Shown: positions 38,140-49,569, counted from the first letter of the stretch. The stretch: 64,000 nucleotides of DNA from Levilactobacillus namurensis (GCF_032197885.1 NZ_CP134159.1:930001-994000); one strand, 5' to 3'. Made by a program: numbers and translations. Notes: generated by a model from the sequence alone, not told the origin.

Positions 38140-38323
38140 AGACATCAATGAATTAACCACTGCTGAAATGCTCGATAAAGAAAAGAGCTACAAGGACGAA
38201 TTATTCAACTTGCGGTTCCAATTAGCCACTGGTCAGTTGGAAAACACCGCTCGGTTGAAGCAAGTTCGCAAGAACATTGCGCGGATTAAAACCGCTCTTC
38301 GCCAGCAAGAATTGAACAAGTAG
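38129..38323 (+). CDS. rpmC: Ribosomal protein L29
   Basis: 64 residues from ATG 38129 ([18 protein letters not shown]), 8 nt after AGGTGG. GTG 38117 would put that site inside the gene. [20 protein letters not shown] is the family core. Confidence 0.97.
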   Translation: MKTKDINELTTAEMLDKEKSYKDELFNLRFQLATGQLENTARLKQVRKNIARIKTALRQQELNK

Positions 38324-38351
38324 AATACGATAAAAAGGAGGTCACTACTAC

Positions 38352-38618
38352 ATGAGTGATGCACGTAATCACCGTAAGGTATATCGCGGTCGGGTTGTTT
38401 CTGACAAGATGGAAAAGACGATTACCGTCGAAGTCAACACGACCAAGACGGATGCACGGTATGGCAAGCGGGTCAAGTACTCCAAGAAGTACAAGGCGCA
38501 TGATGAAAACAACGAAGCCCACACCGGCGATCTTGTTGAAATCATGGAAACACGGCCATTGTCTGCTACCAAGCGGTTCCGCTTAGTCGACGTTGTTGAA
38601 AAAGCAGTCATTATTTAA
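38352..38618 (+). CDS. rpsQ: Ribosomal protein S17
   Basis: 88 residues. [19 protein letters not shown] opening, OB fold, [15 protein letters not shown] end. AAGGAGGT precedes the ATG. Confidence 0.98.
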   Translation: MSDARNHRKVYRGRVVSDKMEKTITVEVNTTKTDARYGKRVKYSKKYKAHDENNEAHTGDLVEIMETRPLSATKRFRLVDVVEKAVII

Positions 38619-38668
38619 GTGTCGTTTTTATCGTATTCTGAACTAGAGCTGAAGGGAGGACACTAGCT

Positions 38669-39037
38669 GTGATCCAACAAGAAAGTCGCTTAAAGGTTGC
38701 CGATAACTCCGGCGCCCGGGAAATTCTGACCATCAAAGTTCTGGGTGGCTCAAAGCGTCGCTACGCCGGAATTGGTGATATTATCGTTGCTACTGTCAAA
38801 CAAGCAACACCAGGTGGCGTTGTCAAAAAAGGTGATGTCGTAAAGGCGGTTATCGTTCGTACGAAGTCACGGGTCCGTCGGAATGACGGTTCCTACATCA
38901 GTTTTGATGAAAATGCCGCTGTGCTGATTAAAGACGACAAGAGCCCTCAAGGGACTCGGATCTTTGGACCAGTTGCTCGTGAATTACGGGACAACAACTA
39001 CATGAAGATCATCTCATTAGCACCCGAAGTACTGTAA
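38669..39037 (+). CDS. rplN: Ribosomal protein L14
   Basis: 122 residues from GTG 38669 behind [25 protein letters not shown] opening and [20 protein letters not shown] end. Binds 23S rRNA and takes part in an intersubunit bridge. Confidence 0.98.
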   Translation: MIQQESRLKVADNSGAREILTIKVLGGSKRRYAGIGDIIVATVKQATPGGVVKKGDVVKAVIVRTKSRVRRNDGSYISFDENAAVLIKDDKSPQGTRIFGPVARELRDNNYMKIISLAPEVL

Positions 39038-39073
39038 TCAAGAATCGTTTTTAACAAGGAGGTGCCCACAGGA

Positions 39074-39385
39074 ATGCTTATTAAAACTGGTGACAAGGTC
39101 CGCGTGATCGCTGGCAAGGACAAAGGCAAGGAAGGTACGATTTCCAAGGTCTTTGCAGCCAAGAACCGTGTGATTGTCAAAGGCGTCAACATGATCAAGA
39201 AACACCAAAAGGCTTCTCAATCGAACCCTCAAGGTGGCATCCTTGATGTTGAAGCACCAATTCACGCATCCAACGTTATGCTTATCGATCCTTCGAACAA
39301 CGAACCAACCCGGCTTGGCGTTCGTATCGAAGATGGTCACAAAGTCCGGTTCGCGAAAAAGTCCGGCGAAACCATCGACAAATAA
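39074..39385 (+). CDS. rplX: Ribosomal protein L24
   Basis: 103 residues from ATG 39074 ([20 protein letters not shown]), the KOW motif. The in-frame GTG at 39062 lies within the AAGGAGGTG ribosome site and is rejected. Assembly initiator of the 50S subunit. Confidence 0.97.
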   Translation: MLIKTGDKVRVIAGKDKGKEGTISKVFAAKNRVIVKGVNMIKKHQKASQSNPQGGILDVEAPIHASNVMLIDPSNNEPTRLGVRIEDGHKVRFAKKSGETIDK

Positions 39386-39410
39386 TCCGCGAAAGGAGGA
39401 ATAACATTTC

Positions 39411-39953
39411 ATGTCAGCTCGTTTAAAAGAAAAGTACGTTAATGAAATTACGCCATCTATGATGGATAAGTTCAGTTACAGTTCAATTATGCAGACTCCT
39501 AAGATCGACAAGATCGTCTTGAACATGGGTGTTGGTGACGCGGTCTCCAACGCTAAGAACCTGGACGAAGCCGTTGAAGAACTCGGTTTGATTTCTGGTC
39601 AAAAGCCATTGGTTACTAAGGCCAAGAAGTCAATCGCGACCTTCCGTCTTCGTGAAGGGATGTCCATTGGGGCCAAGGTTACCCTGCGTGGCGACCGGAT
39701 GTACGAATTCCTGGATAAATTGATCAACGTGTCATTGCCACGTGTTCGTGACTTCCATGGTGTTAGCTCCCGCTCCTTTGATGGTCGCGGTAACTACACT
39801 CTGGGTGTTAAGGAACAACTGATCTTCCCAGAAATCAACTTTGATAACGTTAACCGTGTCCGTGGTTTGGACATCGTCATCGTTACGACGGCAAACACCG
39901 ATGAAGAGTCTCATGAATTACTGGCTCAATTCGGCATGCCATTTGCACACTAA
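39411..39953 (+). CDS. rplE: Ribosomal protein L5
   Basis: 180 residues. [16 protein letters not shown] and [17 protein letters not shown]; binds 5S rRNA and touches the P-site tRNA. Confidence 0.98.
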   Translation: MSARLKEKYVNEITPSMMDKFSYSSIMQTPKIDKIVLNMGVGDAVSNAKNLDEAVEELGLISGQKPLVTKAKKSIATFRLREGMSIGAKVTLRGDRMYEFLDKLINVSLPRVRDFHGVSSRSFDGRGNYTLGVKEQLIFPEINFDNVNRVRGLDIVIVTTANTDEESHELLAQFGMPFAH

Positions 39954-39970
39954 AAAGGAGGTCCATACAA

Positions 39971-40156
39971 TTGGCTAAGAAATCACAAATTGCTAAGAAC
40001 AAGCGTCCTGCGAAGTTTTCTACTCAAGCATATACTCGTTGCGAACGTTGTGGACGTCCACACTCTGTTTATCAAAAGTTCCACCTTTGCCGTATCTGCT
40101 TACGGGAATTAGCCCACAAGGGTCAAATTCCTGGCATGAAGAAGGCTAGCTGGTAA
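39971..40156 (+). CDS. rpsN: Ribosomal protein S14, zinc-binding type Z
   Basis: 61 residues, start TTG 39971 behind AAGGAGG. The short form with two CxxC pairs (CERC, CRIC) that hold zinc. Firmicutes often keep a second, zinc-free copy elsewhere that is induced when zinc is low. Confidence 0.98.
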   Translation: MAKKSQIAKNKRPAKFSTQAYTRCERCGRPHSVYQKFHLCRICLRELAHKGQIPGMKKASW

Positions 40157-40189
40157 ACCGAATTTTAAACAAAGGGAGGGAAAACGTTA

Positions 40190-40588
40190 ATGTCCATGAC
40201 TGATCCTATTGCAGACTTCTTGACGCGGATTCGTAACGCCAACATGGTTCGTCACGAATCACTCGAAGTACCTGCATCAAAAATTAAACGTGACATCGCT
40301 GAAATCCTGAAGCGCGAAGGATTTATCCGGAACGTGGAATACATCGATGACGACAAGCAAGGCATTATCCGCGTATTCTTAAAGTACGGTAAGGATAACC
40401 AACGTGTCATCAGTGGTTTGAAGCGTATTTCAAAGCCCGGCTTACGTTCATACGTTAAGGCCGACGCTGTACCAAAGGTATTGAACGGTTTAGGTATCGC
40501 CATTATCTCCACCTCTGAAGGGGTTATTACTGATAAAGAAGCGCGGGCCAAGAAAATCGGTGGCGAAGTTCTCGCCTACGTTTGGTAA
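40190..40588 (+). CDS. rpsH: Ribosomal protein S8
   Basis: 132 residues. [20 protein letters not shown] opening; the start may be ATG 40190 or 40196. Ends GGEVLAYVW as usual. In E. coli S8 represses the spc operon through its mRNA near rplE; I see no certain copy of that site here. Confidence 0.98.
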   Translation: MSMTDPIADFLTRIRNANMVRHESLEVPASKIKRDIAEILKREGFIRNVEYIDDDKQGIIRVFLKYGKDNQRVISGLKRISKPGLRSYVKADAVPKVLNGLGIAIISTSEGVITDKEARAKKIGGEVLAYVW

Positions 40589-40617
40589 AACTTTAAAAAG
40601 ACAGGAGGTGCCTTACT

Positions 40618-41154
40618 GTGAGTCGTATTGGTTATAAAACGGTTGTTGTTCCTGCCGGCGTTGAAGTTAAGCGCGACGGGGACCAAGTTACGGTCAAGGG
40701 TCCTAAGGGTTCCTTAACGCGTACTTTTGCATCCGAAATCTCAATGAAGATTAGTGACGGTGCGGTTGATTTCGACCGTCCTAACGATAACAACAAGATG
40801 CGGGCCTTACATGGTACGCAACGTGCCAACCTTAACAACATGGTTGAAGGGGTTGTCAACGGTTTTGCGAAGACCTTGAAGCTCGTCGGTGTTGGGTACC
40901 GTGTTCAATTGAAAGGTAACGACCTGATTTTGAGCGTTGGTTACTCCAACCCAGTGCACATGGATGTTCCTGAAGACCTGGATGTTAAGGTCCCAGATAA
41001 CACCACGATCAACATTGCTGGTATCAGCAAGCAAGAAGTCGGCGACTTTGCTGCCGAAGTTCGTGCCGTTCGTTCCCCAGAACCTTACAAGGGTAAGGGT
41101 ATCCGTTACGAAAACGAATATGTTCGGATTCGTGAAGGTAAGACCGGTAAGTAA
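40618..41154 (+). CDS. rplF: Ribosomal protein L6
   Basis: 178 residues from GTG 40618 behind [24 protein letters not shown] opening, two repeated domains, [20 protein letters not shown] end. Confidence 0.98.
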   Translation: MSRIGYKTVVVPAGVEVKRDGDQVTVKGPKGSLTRTFASEISMKISDGAVDFDRPNDNNKMRALHGTQRANLNNMVEGVVNGFAKTLKLVGVGYRVQLKGNDLILSVGYSNPVHMDVPEDLDVKVPDNTTINIAGISKQEVGDFAAEVRAVRSPEPYKGKGIRYENEYVRIREGKTGK

Positions 41155-41200
41155 ACTTAAAGCAGCTTAATTGCTGAAATTTTTCAAAGAGGTGACTATT

Positions 41201-41557
41201 TTGATTACGAAACCAGATAAAAACAAGACGCGTCAAAAGCGTCATGGACGTGTCCGGAACAAAATTTCTGGTAATGCAGAACGCCCACGCTTAAACGTAT
41301 TCCGCTCTAACAAAAACATCTACGCTCAAGTAATTGATGACGTAGCGGGTGTAACGCTTGTTAGTGCCTCTACGTTAGACGATGGTGTTAATGGCGACAA
41401 CAAGACTGACCAAGCTGCGGCTGTCGGTGCTTTAGTTGCTAAGCGTGCCGTTGAAAAGAAGATTGAAAATGTTGTGTTTGACCGTGGCGGGTACTTGTAC
41501 CATGGCCGTGTTCAAGCGCTAGCGGAAGCTGCTCGTGAAAACGGGCTCAAATTTTAA
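41201..41557 (+). CDS. rplR: Ribosomal protein L18
   Basis: 118 residues from TTG 41201, 6 nt after AGAGGTGA ([19 protein letters not shown]). The in-frame TTG at 41171 has no ribosome site. Binds 5S rRNA with L5; [20 protein letters not shown] end is diagnostic. Confidence 0.97.
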   Translation: MITKPDKNKTRQKRHGRVRNKISGNAERPRLNVFRSNKNIYAQVIDDVAGVTLVSASTLDDGVNGDNKTDQAAAVGALVAKRAVEKKIENVVFDRGGYLYHGRVQALAEAARENGLKF

Positions 41558-41579
41558 TAGTAAGGAGGAATAACCACAC

Positions 41580-42083
41580 ATGGCAAAGTTTATTGATCCC
41601 GACAAGTTGGAACTAGAAGACAACGTCGTTGCTATCAACCGGATTACGAAGGTTGTTAAAGGTGGTCGTCGTCTGCGATTTGCTGCTCTTGTCATTGTCG
41701 GCGATAAGAACGGTCACGTTGGCTTCGGTACTGGTAAAGCACAAGAAGTTCCAGAAGCTATCCGTAAGGCTGTTGAAGCCGCTCAGAAGAACCTGATCGA
41801 AGTTCCAATCGTGGGAACGACCATTCCTCACGAAATTATTGGTAACTACGGTGGTGGGAAGATCTTGTTGAAGCCTGCTGCTGAAGGTTCTGGAGTTGCC
41901 GCTGGTGGTGCCGTACGTTCCGTCATGGAATTAGCCGGTGTTGCCGATGTTACTTCAAAGCGTTTAGGTTCCAACACGCCTGTTAACGCTGTTCGGGCTA
42001 CTTTCGAAGGTCTCGAACGTTTGAAGCGTGCTGAAGAAGTTGCTGCCCTCCGTGGCGTATCACTTCAACACTTAGCTGAATAA
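41580..42083 (+). CDS. rpsE: Ribosomal protein S5
   Basis: 167 residues. Double-stranded RNA-binding part with [18 protein letters not shown] and the C-terminal domain ([19 protein letters not shown]). Linked to decoding accuracy. Confidence 0.98.
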   Translation: MAKFIDPDKLELEDNVVAINRITKVVKGGRRLRFAALVIVGDKNGHVGFGTGKAQEVPEAIRKAVEAAQKNLIEVPIVGTTIPHEIIGNYGGGKILLKPAAEGSGVAAGGAVRSVMELAGVADVTSKRLGSNTPVNAVRATFEGLERLKRAEEVAALRGVSLQHLAE

Positions 42084-42097
42084 GGAGGAGTTCTAAG

Positions 42098-42280
42098 ATG
42101 GCTCAATTGAAAGTTACTTTAATTCATAGTGCTGCTCACCGTCTCCCTAAACAGCGTAAAATCGTTGAAGCAATGGGCTTAAAGCGAGTTAACAGCTCTG
42201 TTTTACAACCCGACAACGAAGCTACTCGTGGTGCGCTTTTCCAAATCGCCCACTTGATTAAGGTTGAAGAAGTTAAGTAG
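42098..42280 (+). CDS. rpmD: Ribosomal protein L30
   Basis: 60 residues. [20 protein letters not shown] and [19 protein letters not shown] are the family hallmarks. Confidence 0.97.
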   Translation: MAQLKVTLIHSAAHRLPKQRKIVEAMGLKRVNSSVLQPDNEATRGALFQIAHLIKVEEVK

Positions 42281-42315
42281 TACTCATATCATTAAATAAG
42301 GAGGTGCGCAATAGC

Positions 42316-42750
42316 ATGAAGTTGAATGAATTGAAACCTGCTGAAGGCTCACGTAAGGTCCGTAACCGGGTTGGTCGTGGTGATTCATCTGGTAACGGTA
42401 AGACCTCTGGTCGTGGCCAAAAGGGTCAAAAGGCTCGTAGCAAGACCCGTTTGGGCTTTGAAGGTGGCCAAATGCCATTGTACCGTCGGATTCCAAAGCG
42501 TGGGTTTACCAACATTAACCGTAAGGAATTTGCTGTCGTAAACTTGGACGCTTTGAACGTCTTCGATGATGGTGCTGAGGTTAACCCAGCTGCATTGGTT
42601 GAAGCCGGAATCGTGAAAAACGAAAAGGCTGGCATCAAGATCTTGGGTAATGGCGAACTGAAGAAGAAGTTGACGGTCAAGGCCGCTAAGTTCTCCAAGT
42701 CCGCTAGCCAAGCTATCGAAGCTGCTGGTGGTAAGACTGAGGTGATTTAA
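42316..42750 (+). CDS. rplO: Ribosomal protein L15
   Basis: 144 residues from ATG 42316; the GTG at 42304 is part of the AAGGAGGTG site. [14 protein letters not shown] and [20 protein letters not shown]. Its stop overlaps secY (TAATG). Confidence 0.97.
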   Translation: MKLNELKPAEGSRKVRNRVGRGDSSGNGKTSGRGQKGQKARSKTRLGFEGGQMPLYRRIPKRGFTNINRKEFAVVNLDALNVFDDGAEVNPAALVEAGIVKNEKAGIKILGNGELKKKLTVKAAKFSKSASQAIEAAGGKTEVI

Positions 42751-44060
42751 TGCTATCAAGCTTGAAAAACGCCTTTAAGATTAAAGACATTCGTAATAAG
42801 ATTCTCTTTACTCTAATGGTTTTGATCGTCTTCCGGCTTGGAACGTACATTACGGTACCTGGCATCAACGCGAAGGCTCTTCAAAGCGTTGCGTCTTCTG
42901 GATTGGTTAGTATTTTAGATACCTTTAGTGGTGGTGGGTTGACCAACTATTCCATCTTCGCGATGGGGGTGTCGCCTTACATCACTGCACAAATCGTTAT
43001 TCAATTGTTACAAATGGACATCGTTCCACGTTTCGTGGAATGGAGTAAGCAAGGGGACGTTGGTCGGCGAAAGTTGAACCAAGCAACGCGTTATCTCGCG
43101 ATTGTTTTGGCTTTCGTCCAGTCTATCGGGATCACGGCTGGTTTCAGTGCCTTAAGTTCACTGAAGTTGGTTGAAAACCCGAGTGTGCAGACATACTTAG
43201 CGATTGGGTTAATCCTGACCGGTGGGACTATGTTGACCACTTGGATGGGTGATATGATTACCGACCGCGGATTAGGTAATGGTATTTCGATGATTATCTT
43301 CGCCGGAATTGTTGCCCGGACCCCGAAGTCGGTTTACCAACTTTACCAAACTTACTTTGTCGATGCGGATAAGGGAACTTTATGGCAAAGTGTCTTGTTC
43401 ATCATTGCGTTGATCGTGATTGTTTTAGTCATCGTTACGTTCGTAACGTGGGTTCAACAAGCCGAACGACGGGTGCCGATTCAATACACGCGGCGGGTAT
43501 CTGGTTCGCCAGATAGCAGCTACTTACCATTAAAGGTCAACGTTGCCGGGGTTATTCCTGTTATCTTCGCAAGTTCGTTTATTGCGACGCCACAAACTAT
43601 TTTGATGGCGTTCCAAAATGCGCATTCGCAAGATACGTGGTACCGTACCTTATCGGATATTTTCAATATGCAAACGGTCGACGGAGCCATTTTGTACACC
43701 GTTCTGATCATTGTGTTCACGTTCTTCTATGCGTTCGTCCAAGTTAACCCAGAAAAGTTATCTGAGAACCTGCAAAAGCAGGGCAGTTACATTCCTGGTG
43801 TCTGGCCTGGTCACGAAACACAGTCATACGTTTCCAGATTATTGATGCGACTCTCAACGGTCGGGTCACTGTTCTTAGGATTCGTATCCTTGATTCCGTT
43901 GTTAGCCCAAAACCTGTGGGACTTGGATGAGTCCATCGGGTTAGGGGGAACTAGCCTCTTAATCGTGGTTGGTGTGGCCATCGAAACGATGCGTCAAATT
44001 GACGGATTAATGATGAAGCGCGAATACGTTGGCTTTATCCAAGATCCAGAACCAGCTTAA
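42750..44060 (+). CDS. secY: SecY, protein translocase channel subunit
   Basis: 436 residues with ten membrane helices. Plug region after TM1 (GTYITVPGINAKALQ), GNGISMIIFAGIVARTP loop and cytoplasmic loop RRVPIQYTRRV that binds SecA/ribosome. It forms the SecYEG channel. One-base overlap with rplO. Confidence 0.97.
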   Translation: MLSSLKNAFKIKDIRNKILFTLMVLIVFRLGTYITVPGINAKALQSVASSGLVSILDTFSGGGLTNYSIFAMGVSPYITAQIVIQLLQMDIVPRFVEWSKQGDVGRRKLNQATRYLAIVLAFVQSIGITAGFSALSSLKLVENPSVQTYLAIGLILTGGTMLTTWMGDMITDRGLGNGISMIIFAGIVARTPKSVYQLYQTYFVDADKGTLWQSVLFIIALIVIVLVIVTFVTWVQQAERRVPIQYTRRVSGSPDSSYLPLKVNVAGVIPVIFASSFIATPQTILMAFQNAHSQDTWYRTLSDIFNMQTVDGAILYTVLIIVFTFFYAFVQVNPEKLSENLQKQGSYIPGVWPGHETQSYVSRLLMRLSTVGSLFLGFVSLIPLLAQNLWDLDESIGLGGTSLLIVVGVAIETMRQIDGLMMKREYVGFIQDPEPA

Positions 44061-44150
44061 TGAGTTTCCAGCGGGTGTGTTGAATTCTTTTAGCACACCT
44101 GCTTGTGTATTTAAGGCTAAGTTTACGATTAGGAAATGAGGAGTTCGAAC

Positions 44151-44810
44151 ATGACAGCAATGAACTTAATTCTTATGGGTCTGCCAGGTGCCGGTAAAGG
44201 GACTCAGGCTCAAAAGATTATTGAAGAGTTCCACTTACCACACATCTCAACGGGAGACATCTTCCGTGATGCGATGAAGAACGAAACTGAAATGGGCGTT
44301 GCCGCGAAAAAGTTCATCGACAAAGGTGAACTGGTTCCCGACGAAGTCACGAACGGGATCGTTAAAGATCGGTTGGCTCAGGATGATGTGAAGGACGGCT
44401 TTATGTTGGACGGGTATCCCCGTTCACTGGCTCAAGCTGAAGCATTGGACAGCTTTGGTCCAGAATTAGGTCGGACAATCAATGCTGTGATCAACATTCA
44501 TGTTGAACCGGATGTGTTGGTAGAGCGGTTATCCGGTCGGTTTATCTGCCGGACTTGTGGCGCCACTTACCACAAGCTCTACAATAATCCCAAAGTTGCA
44601 GGCACTTGTGATGTCTGCGGCGGTCATGACTTCTACCAACGGGAAGACGACAAGCCGGAAACGGTGAAGAATCGCTTGGCGGTTAATCTTAAGATGAACA
44701 CGCCACTGGTTGATTACTACACCAAGAAGAACTTGTTGTACACCGTTGATGGTGACCGGGACATCGATGACGTCTACGTCGACATCGAAAAAATCCTCAA
44801 AACCCTTTAA
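44151..44810 (+). CDS. adk: Adenylate kinase, zinc-containing long form
   Basis: 219 residues from ATG 44151 (GAGGAG 7 nt before); ATG 44136 overlaps that site, ATG 44160 is possible. P-loop [16 protein letters not shown], and the lid with four Cys (CRTCG, CDVCGG) that bind zinc. It interconverts ATP+AMP and 2 ADP. Usual place between secY and infA. Confidence 0.97.
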   Translation: MTAMNLILMGLPGAGKGTQAQKIIEEFHLPHISTGDIFRDAMKNETEMGVAAKKFIDKGELVPDEVTNGIVKDRLAQDDVKDGFMLDGYPRSLAQAEALDSFGPELGRTINAVINIHVEPDVLVERLSGRFICRTCGATYHKLYNNPKVAGTCDVCGGHDFYQREDDKPETVKNRLAVNLKMNTPLVDYYTKKNLLYTVDGDRDIDDVYVDIEKILKTL

Positions 44811-44823
44811 GCTAACACTCTTC

Positions 44824-44852
44824 TTGCGTCAGCAAGGGAATTATGGTAAGCT
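44824..44852 (+). promoter_or_regulatory. infA operon internal promoter
   Basis: TTGCGT (44824-44829), 17 bp, TGG-TAAGCT (44847-44852) with extended -10, 120 bp before infA. It would separate infA-rplQ expression from the S10-spc run. Confidence 0.5.
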
Positions 44853-44973
44853 TATTCAGGTTTAGCCTGTAAATGGCGCGCTGTCGCAATTCGCAGGTGC
44901 AAGGTGGGGAGACGAATCGTGTCCCTGCCACTTTTCCACGTGTTTTGAACACAATCAAAAGGGAGGTACTTTC

Positions 44974-45192
44974 GTGGCGAAGAGCGATGTCATTGAAGTC
45001 GAAGGTAAAGTTACTGAAACATTACCTAACGCGATGTTTCGGGTCGAATTAGAAAACGGTCATGAGATTCTTGCTCACGTTTCTGGTAAGATTCGGATGC
45101 ACTACATTCGAATTCTGCCTGGTGATCGAGTAACTGTTGAAATGTCACCGTATGACTTGTCTAAAGGCCGGATTACTTATCGTTTTAAGTAA
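44974..45192 (+). CDS. infA: Translation initiation factor IF-1
   Basis: 72 residues from GTG 44974 behind [27 protein letters not shown] opening, S1-like OB fold, [14 protein letters not shown] end. Binds the ribosomal A site during initiation. Confidence 0.98.
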   Translation: MAKSDVIEVEGKVTETLPNAMFRVELENGHEILAHVSGKIRMHYIRILPGDRVTVEMSPYDLSKGRITYRFK

Positions 45193-45222
45193 ACCGTCTT
45201 TGACAGAAGTAGGAGGGTTATC

Positions 45223-45342
45223 ATGAAAGTAAGACCATCAGTTAAGCCAATGTGCGAACACTGCAAGGTTATCAAGCGTAAGGGCCGAGTAATGATCATT
45301 TGCTCTGCCAACCCTAAGCACAAACAACGCCAGGGTAAGTAA
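45223..45342 (+). CDS. rpmJ: Ribosomal protein L36, zinc type
   Basis: 39 residues: [19 protein letters not shown], then [20 protein letters not shown]. The zinc ligands are C11, C14, C27 and H33. AGGAGGG precedes the ATG. It is shorter than common ORF cut-offs. Confidence 0.97.
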   Translation: MKVRPSVKPMCEHCKVIKRKGRVMIICSANPKHKQRQGK

Positions 45343-45367
45343 TTTAATTTAACAGGAGGTGCAAGTA

Positions 45368-45733
45368 ATGCCACGTATTGCTGGAGTGGATTTACCACGT
45401 GATAAGCGTATCGCTTATGGTTTGACTTACATTTTCGGAATTGGTATCAACACGGCACACAAGATTGTTGCTGATGCTGGTGTCTCCGAAGACGTACGAG
45501 TTCGCGACTTAACGCCAGACCAAGAAGACAAGGTCCGGGCAGAAGTCGACAAGTACAAGGTTGAAGGTGACTTACGTCGTGAAGTCAGCTTAAACATCAA
45601 GAACTTACAAGAAATGGGTTCATACCGTGGGATGCGTCACCGTCGCGGTTTGCCAGTTCGCGGTCAACATACCAAGAACAACGCCCGCACTCGTAAGGGT
45701 AAAGCCGTATCGATTGCCGGGAAGAAGAAGTAA
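45368..45733 (+). CDS. rpsM: Ribosomal protein S13
   Basis: 121 residues from ATG 45368 ([20 protein letters not shown]); GTG 45359 is within the AGGAGGTG site. C-terminal [19 protein letters not shown] contacts tRNA and forms bridges to the 50S. Confidence 0.97.
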   Translation: MPRIAGVDLPRDKRIAYGLTYIFGIGINTAHKIVADAGVSEDVRVRDLTPDQEDKVRAEVDKYKVEGDLRREVSLNIKNLQEMGSYRGMRHRRGLPVRGQHTKNNARTRKGKAVSIAGKKK

Positions 45734-45762
45734 TTAAGTAATAAGGGAGGTTTAAATCTTTT

Positions 45763-46152
45763 ATGGCTACTAGAAGAACTAGTCGCAAGCGTCGGGTCAA
45801 GAAGAATATTGAATCCGGTGTTGCGCACATTCATGCTACGTTTAACAATACTTTAGTAATGATCACTGACGTTCAAGGGAACGCAATTGCGTGGTCATCA
45901 GCCGGTGCCTTAGGTTTCAAGGGTAGTCGGAAGTCAACGCCATTCGCCGCACAAATGGCTGCCGAAGCTGCTGCTAAGGCATCTATGGAACACGGTGTAA
46001 AGTCCGTTGAAGTTGCTGTTAAGGGTCCTGGTTCAGGACGTGAATCTGCTATTCGTGCAATCCAAGCTACTGGTATCGAAGTTACAGCTATTCGTGACGT
46101 GACGCCAGTGCCTCATAACGGTACTCGTCCTCCAAAGCGTCGTCGGGTTTAA
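45763..46152 (+). CDS. rpsK: Ribosomal protein S11
   Basis: 129 residues. [37 protein letters not shown] and [12 protein letters not shown] end. Part of the 30S platform. Confidence 0.98.
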   Translation: MATRRTSRKRRVKKNIESGVAHIHATFNNTLVMITDVQGNAIAWSSAGALGFKGSRKSTPFAAQMAAEAAAKASMEHGVKSVEVAVKGPGSGRESAIRAIQATGIEVTAIRDVTPVPHNGTRPPKRRRV

Positions 46153-46238
46153 TTGAGCGTTTCATTTATGAAGGTATCCTTCATGATGGGATTGACTTAT
46201 AGGAGCTCAACGCGGTTTGAAAGGGGTAAACGATAAGA

Positions 46239-47189
46239 ATGATTGAATTTGAAAAGCCTAACATTCATAAAATTGATGAGAGCAGCAATTACGGCAAGTT
46301 TATTGTCGAACCGTTGGAACGGGGTTATGGGACTACCTTAGGGAACTCATTACGTCGGATCCTGCTTTCTTCATTACCTGGTGCAGCCGTTACCAGCATT
46401 CAAATCGACGGGGTTCTGCATGAGTTTTCGACTATCGAAGGCGTCGTTGAAGACGTTACGCAGATTATCTTGAACGTCAAGAAGATTGCGTTGAAGCTTA
46501 ATGGCGCTGACGATCAGGAAGAAACGATGGAGATCAACGTTAAGGGACCTGCACAGGTCACTGCCGGTGATATCGTCGCTGGGGCGGATGTTGATGTGTT
46601 GAACCCAGACCTGTACATTGCGACGGTCGCTGATGGGGCAACCTTCCACATGCGAATGACAGCAGATAAGGGCCGCGGCTATGTTTCCGCTGACGAAAAC
46701 AAAGCTCGGAATACCGAAATGCCAATTGGTGTTTTAGCTGTTGATTCGATCTACACCCCAATCGAACGGGTTAACTACCAAGTAGAGAATGCACGGGTCG
46801 GCCAACGGGCTGACTATGATAAATTGACCCTAGATGTTTGGACGAACAGTTCAATCAATCCTAGCGAGGCCATTTCATTAGCTGCGAAAATCTTGACCGA
46901 ACACTTAGCAATGTTTGTTGACCTAACGGACGAAGCTAAGAATGCGGAAATCATGGTTGAAAAGGAAGAAACTCACAAGGAAAAGATGCTTGAGATGACT
47001 ATCGAAGAGCTCGACTTGTCAGTTCGTTCTTACAACTGTTTGAAGCGTGCTGGTATCAACACGGTTCAAGAATTGACTAACAAGACGGAAGCGGACATGA
47101 TGAAGGTTCGTAACTTGGGTCGCAAGTCCCTGGAAGAAGTTAAGGCAAAGTTAGCCGATCTCGGTTTGTCACTTCGGAAAGAAGACTAA
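46239..47189 (+). CDS. rpoA: RNA polymerase alpha subunit
   Basis: 316 residues. N-terminal dimerisation domain ([20 protein letters not shown]) and C-terminal domain ([20 protein letters not shown]) that binds UP elements and activators. The gap of 86 nt before it has an AAGGGG site. Confidence 0.98.
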   Translation: MIEFEKPNIHKIDESSNYGKFIVEPLERGYGTTLGNSLRRILLSSLPGAAVTSIQIDGVLHEFSTIEGVVEDVTQIILNVKKIALKLNGADDQEETMEINVKGPAQVTAGDIVAGADVDVLNPDLYIATVADGATFHMRMTADKGRGYVSADENKARNTEMPIGVLAVDSIYTPIERVNYQVENARVGQRADYDKLTLDVWTNSSINPSEAISLAAKILTEHLAMFVDLTDEAKNAEIMVEKEETHKEKMLEMTIEELDLSVRSYNCLKRAGINTVQELTNKTEADMMKVRNLGRKSLEEVKAKLADLGLSLRKED

Positions 47190-47219
47190 TTTTAGACACT
47201 CAAAGGAGGGTTTCTGGTT

Positions 47220-47603
47220 ATGAGTTACCGTAAATTACAACGGACTAGTTCTCAACGTAAAGCTTTATTACGCGACTTGACCACTAGTTTAATCTTAAAC
47301 GGTCGGATCGAAACGACTGAAGCACGCGCTAAAGAAGTTCGTAAGACTGCCGACAAGATGATCACGTTAGGTAAGCAAGGCGACTTGCACGCCCGGCGTC
47401 AAGCTGCTGCGTTCGTTCGTAACGTAGTTGCTGATGTTAAGGAAGACGGCGATGACATCAAAGTTACCAGCGCATTGCAAAAGCTGTTCAGCGAATTAGC
47501 ACCTAAGTACGCGGACCGTAACGGTGGTTACACGCGGATCTTAAAGACGATGCCTCGTCGCGGTGATGGTGCTGCAATGGCAATCTTGGAATTCGTTGAC
47601 TAA
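47220..47603 (+). CDS. rplQ: Ribosomal protein L17
   Basis: 127 residues. [20 protein letters not shown] opening, [19 protein letters not shown] end. Last gene of the alpha operon; a structured RNA follows its stop. Confidence 0.98.
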   Translation: MSYRKLQRTSSQRKALLRDLTTSLILNGRIETTEARAKEVRKTADKMITLGKQGDLHARRQAAAFVRNVVADVKEDGDDIKVTSALQKLFSELAPKYADRNGGYTRILKTMPRRGDGAAMAILEFVD

Positions 47604-47665
47604 TCTGATTAGTTAAGGTTTTCGGGCTGATCGCGCCCCTTAGTGTGCGGTAATAGGTAACACAT

Positions 47666-47774
47666 AAATCACTAGGACCATGTGGTATAGAGCGTTATGA
47701 TGATGGGATTTCCCCGAGTCTAGCTTGAATGGGGGCGAAAGCCTCAGCGCCGCTGGTTTGTTAGTGATTTTTTT
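47666..47774 (+). ncRNA. Probable L17 downstream element (L17DE) RNA
   Basis: AAATCACTA (47666-47674) pairs with TAGTGATTT (47762-47770) followed by a T run, enclosing about 87 nt with smaller stems (ACCA/TGGT, GGG/CCC and a G-rich/C-rich region). An RNA motif of this name was described by comparative genomics in the 3' region after rplQ in lactic acid bacteria, which fits this place. The match rests on position and the closing stem; I could not run the covariance model. Confidence 0.62.
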
Positions 47775-47838
47775 GTACCCAAAATTTAATGGCTGACGGA
47801 CAATGGGAGAAGCCCTACGAATGTTAGTGATTCTTTGG

Positions 47839-47844
47839 TATAAT
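47839..47844 (+). promoter_or_regulatory. Extended -10 promoter of the ECF operon
   Basis: TGG-TATAAT (-10 at 47839-47844) with a poor -35, 34 bp before ecfA1. Confidence 0.5.
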
Positions 47845-47878
47845 TAGCGGTGACTTTTTAAAGGGAGAATCTGCGCGA

Positions 47879-48748
47879 ATGGCAAATATTATTGAAGTAC
47901 AACAACTTTCATACCAGTATCCCGATAGTGGTGACCGGTACGCCCTAAAACAGGTGAGTTTTGATGTGCACCCAGGGGAGTGGCTAGCCATCGTGGGCCA
48001 TAACGGGAGTGGTAAATCTACGTTGGCCCGAGCCATCGATGGCCTGTTACCCTTCAAGGAAGGCACGGTCACGGTTGGGGGAATTCAGCTGTCTCCTGAG
48101 ACGGTCTGGGATGTCCGGGCGCAGATTGGGATGATCTTTCAGAACCCGGATAATCAATTTGTGGGTGCCACGGTCGCCGATGACGTTGCTTTTGGATTGG
48201 AGAATCGGCAGGTTCCGCGCGCGGCCATGCAAAAGCGGGTCCAAGCAGCCTTAGCTAAGGTCGGCATGACGCAATTTGCACACCGTGAGCCGGCTTCGTT
48301 GTCGGGGGGGCAAAAGCAACGCGTTGCCTTGGCTGGCGTTGTGGCCATTGCGCCTAAGATTTTAATCCTGGATGAAGCGACCAGTATGTTGGATCCCCAA
48401 GGACGCCAAACCGTCTTGGAGCTAGTGCGCGAGTTACGCCAGACGCAACAGCTGACCGTTATTTCAATCACGCATGACATTGATGAGGCTGCTAGTGCCG
48501 ACCGGATTTTAGTGTTGGATGACGGCCGATTAATCGAGGAAGCGACTCCCGCAACAATTTTTGCCCGGGGAACGGCACTGGTTCAGACGGGATTGGACGT
48601 TCCCTTCACGGTGAAGTTAGCCGCTGAGTTACGTGCCCGGGGAATCGCCGCACCGCAAGACTTTCAAACCACAGAAGAAATGGAGGCGTGGCTATGTCAA
48701 TCGCTTTTAAACACGTCGACTACACCTACCAAGCAGGTACGCCCTTAG
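47879..48748 (+). CDS. ecfA1: ECF transporter ATPase EcfA1
   Basis: 289 residues. Walker [11 protein letters not shown]-loop [10 protein letters not shown], signature LSGGQKQR, Walker [14 protein letters not shown]. One of two ATPases of the shared vitamin/cofactor energising module that works with many S components encoded elsewhere. It overlaps ecfA2 by 55 bp. Confidence 0.95.
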   Translation: MANIIEVQQLSYQYPDSGDRYALKQVSFDVHPGEWLAIVGHNGSGKSTLARAIDGLLPFKEGTVTVGGIQLSPETVWDVRAQIGMIFQNPDNQFVGATVADDVAFGLENRQVPRAAMQKRVQAALAKVGMTQFAHREPASLSGGQKQRVALAGVVAIAPKILILDEATSMLDPQGRQTVLELVRELRQTQQLTVISITHDIDEAASADRILVLDDGRLIEEATPATIFARGTALVQTGLDVPFTVKLAAELRARGIAAPQDFQTTEEMEAWLCQSLLNTSTTPTKQVRP

Positions 48749-49569
48749 CAACGCCGGCTTTAACGGATATTTCCTTGACGGTGCCGGATCACGGCTACCT
48801 GGCAATCATTGGCCATACGGGGAGTGGAAAATCAACGCTGATTCAACAGCTGAACGCCCTGCTCAAACCCACGGCCGGTGAGATTCAAATCGACCAGTTT
48901 ACGATTACGCCGCAGACGACTAACGCTGCTTTAAAGCCCTTGCGGCAACACGTGGGCATGGTCTTTCAATTCCCCGAGAGTCAGCTGTTCGAAGAGACGA
49001 TTCAAAAAGACATTGCTTTCGGTCCCCATAATTTTGGGGCCAGCGTTGACCAGGCAAATCAATTAGCCACCACCATGTTGGACCTAGTGGGGTTGGATGC
49101 TAGCTATGCCCAACGCTCACCGTTTGACCTCTCAGGGGGCCAGATGCGCCGGGTCGCAATTGCCGGTGTTTTGGCCATGCACCCCCAAATCTTAGTGCTG
49201 GACGAACCTACTGCGGGGTTAGATCCGCAGGGGCGCCAAGAAATGATGGCCCTCTTTGACCGATTACACCGAGAACAGGGATTAACCATCGTCTTAGTGA
49301 CCCATCAAATGGAAGATGTGGTGGCTTACGCTGAGCAGGTCGCGGTGATGCAAGGCGGACGACTGATCAAGACGGGAACACCGCAGGAAATCTTTCAAGA
49401 CCCTGCGTGGCTACGAGCTCACCAGCTGGATGTCCCGCGAGCGGCCAGATTCGCCCAAAAATTGGCGCAGCGGGGCGTTCAATGGCCAGCGGGTCTCCCG
49501 CTAAGCGCGGCGGCTTTAGCCGATGCTATCGCCCAGCAGTGGCCGCAGGGAGGTGGCACCCATGTCTAA
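48694..49569 (+). CDS. ecfA2: ECF transporter ATPase EcfA2
   Basis: 291 residues from ATG 48694 (GGAGGCG upstream; GTG 48688 too close). Walker [11 protein letters not shown]-loop [10 protein letters not shown], signature LSGGQMRR, Walker [14 protein letters not shown]. It starts inside ecfA1 and its end overlaps ecfT. Confidence 0.95.
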   Translation: MSIAFKHVDYTYQAGTPLATPALTDISLTVPDHGYLAIIGHTGSGKSTLIQQLNALLKPTAGEIQIDQFTITPQTTNAALKPLRQHVGMVFQFPESQLFEETIQKDIAFGPHNFGASVDQANQLATTMLDLVGLDASYAQRSPFDLSGGQMRRVAIAGVLAMHPQILVLDEPTAGLDPQGRQEMMALFDRLHREQGLTIVLVTHQMEDVVAYAEQVAVMQGGRLIKTGTPQEIFQDPAWLRAHQLDVPRAARFAQKLAQRGVQWPAGLPLSAAALADAIAQQWPQGGGTHV

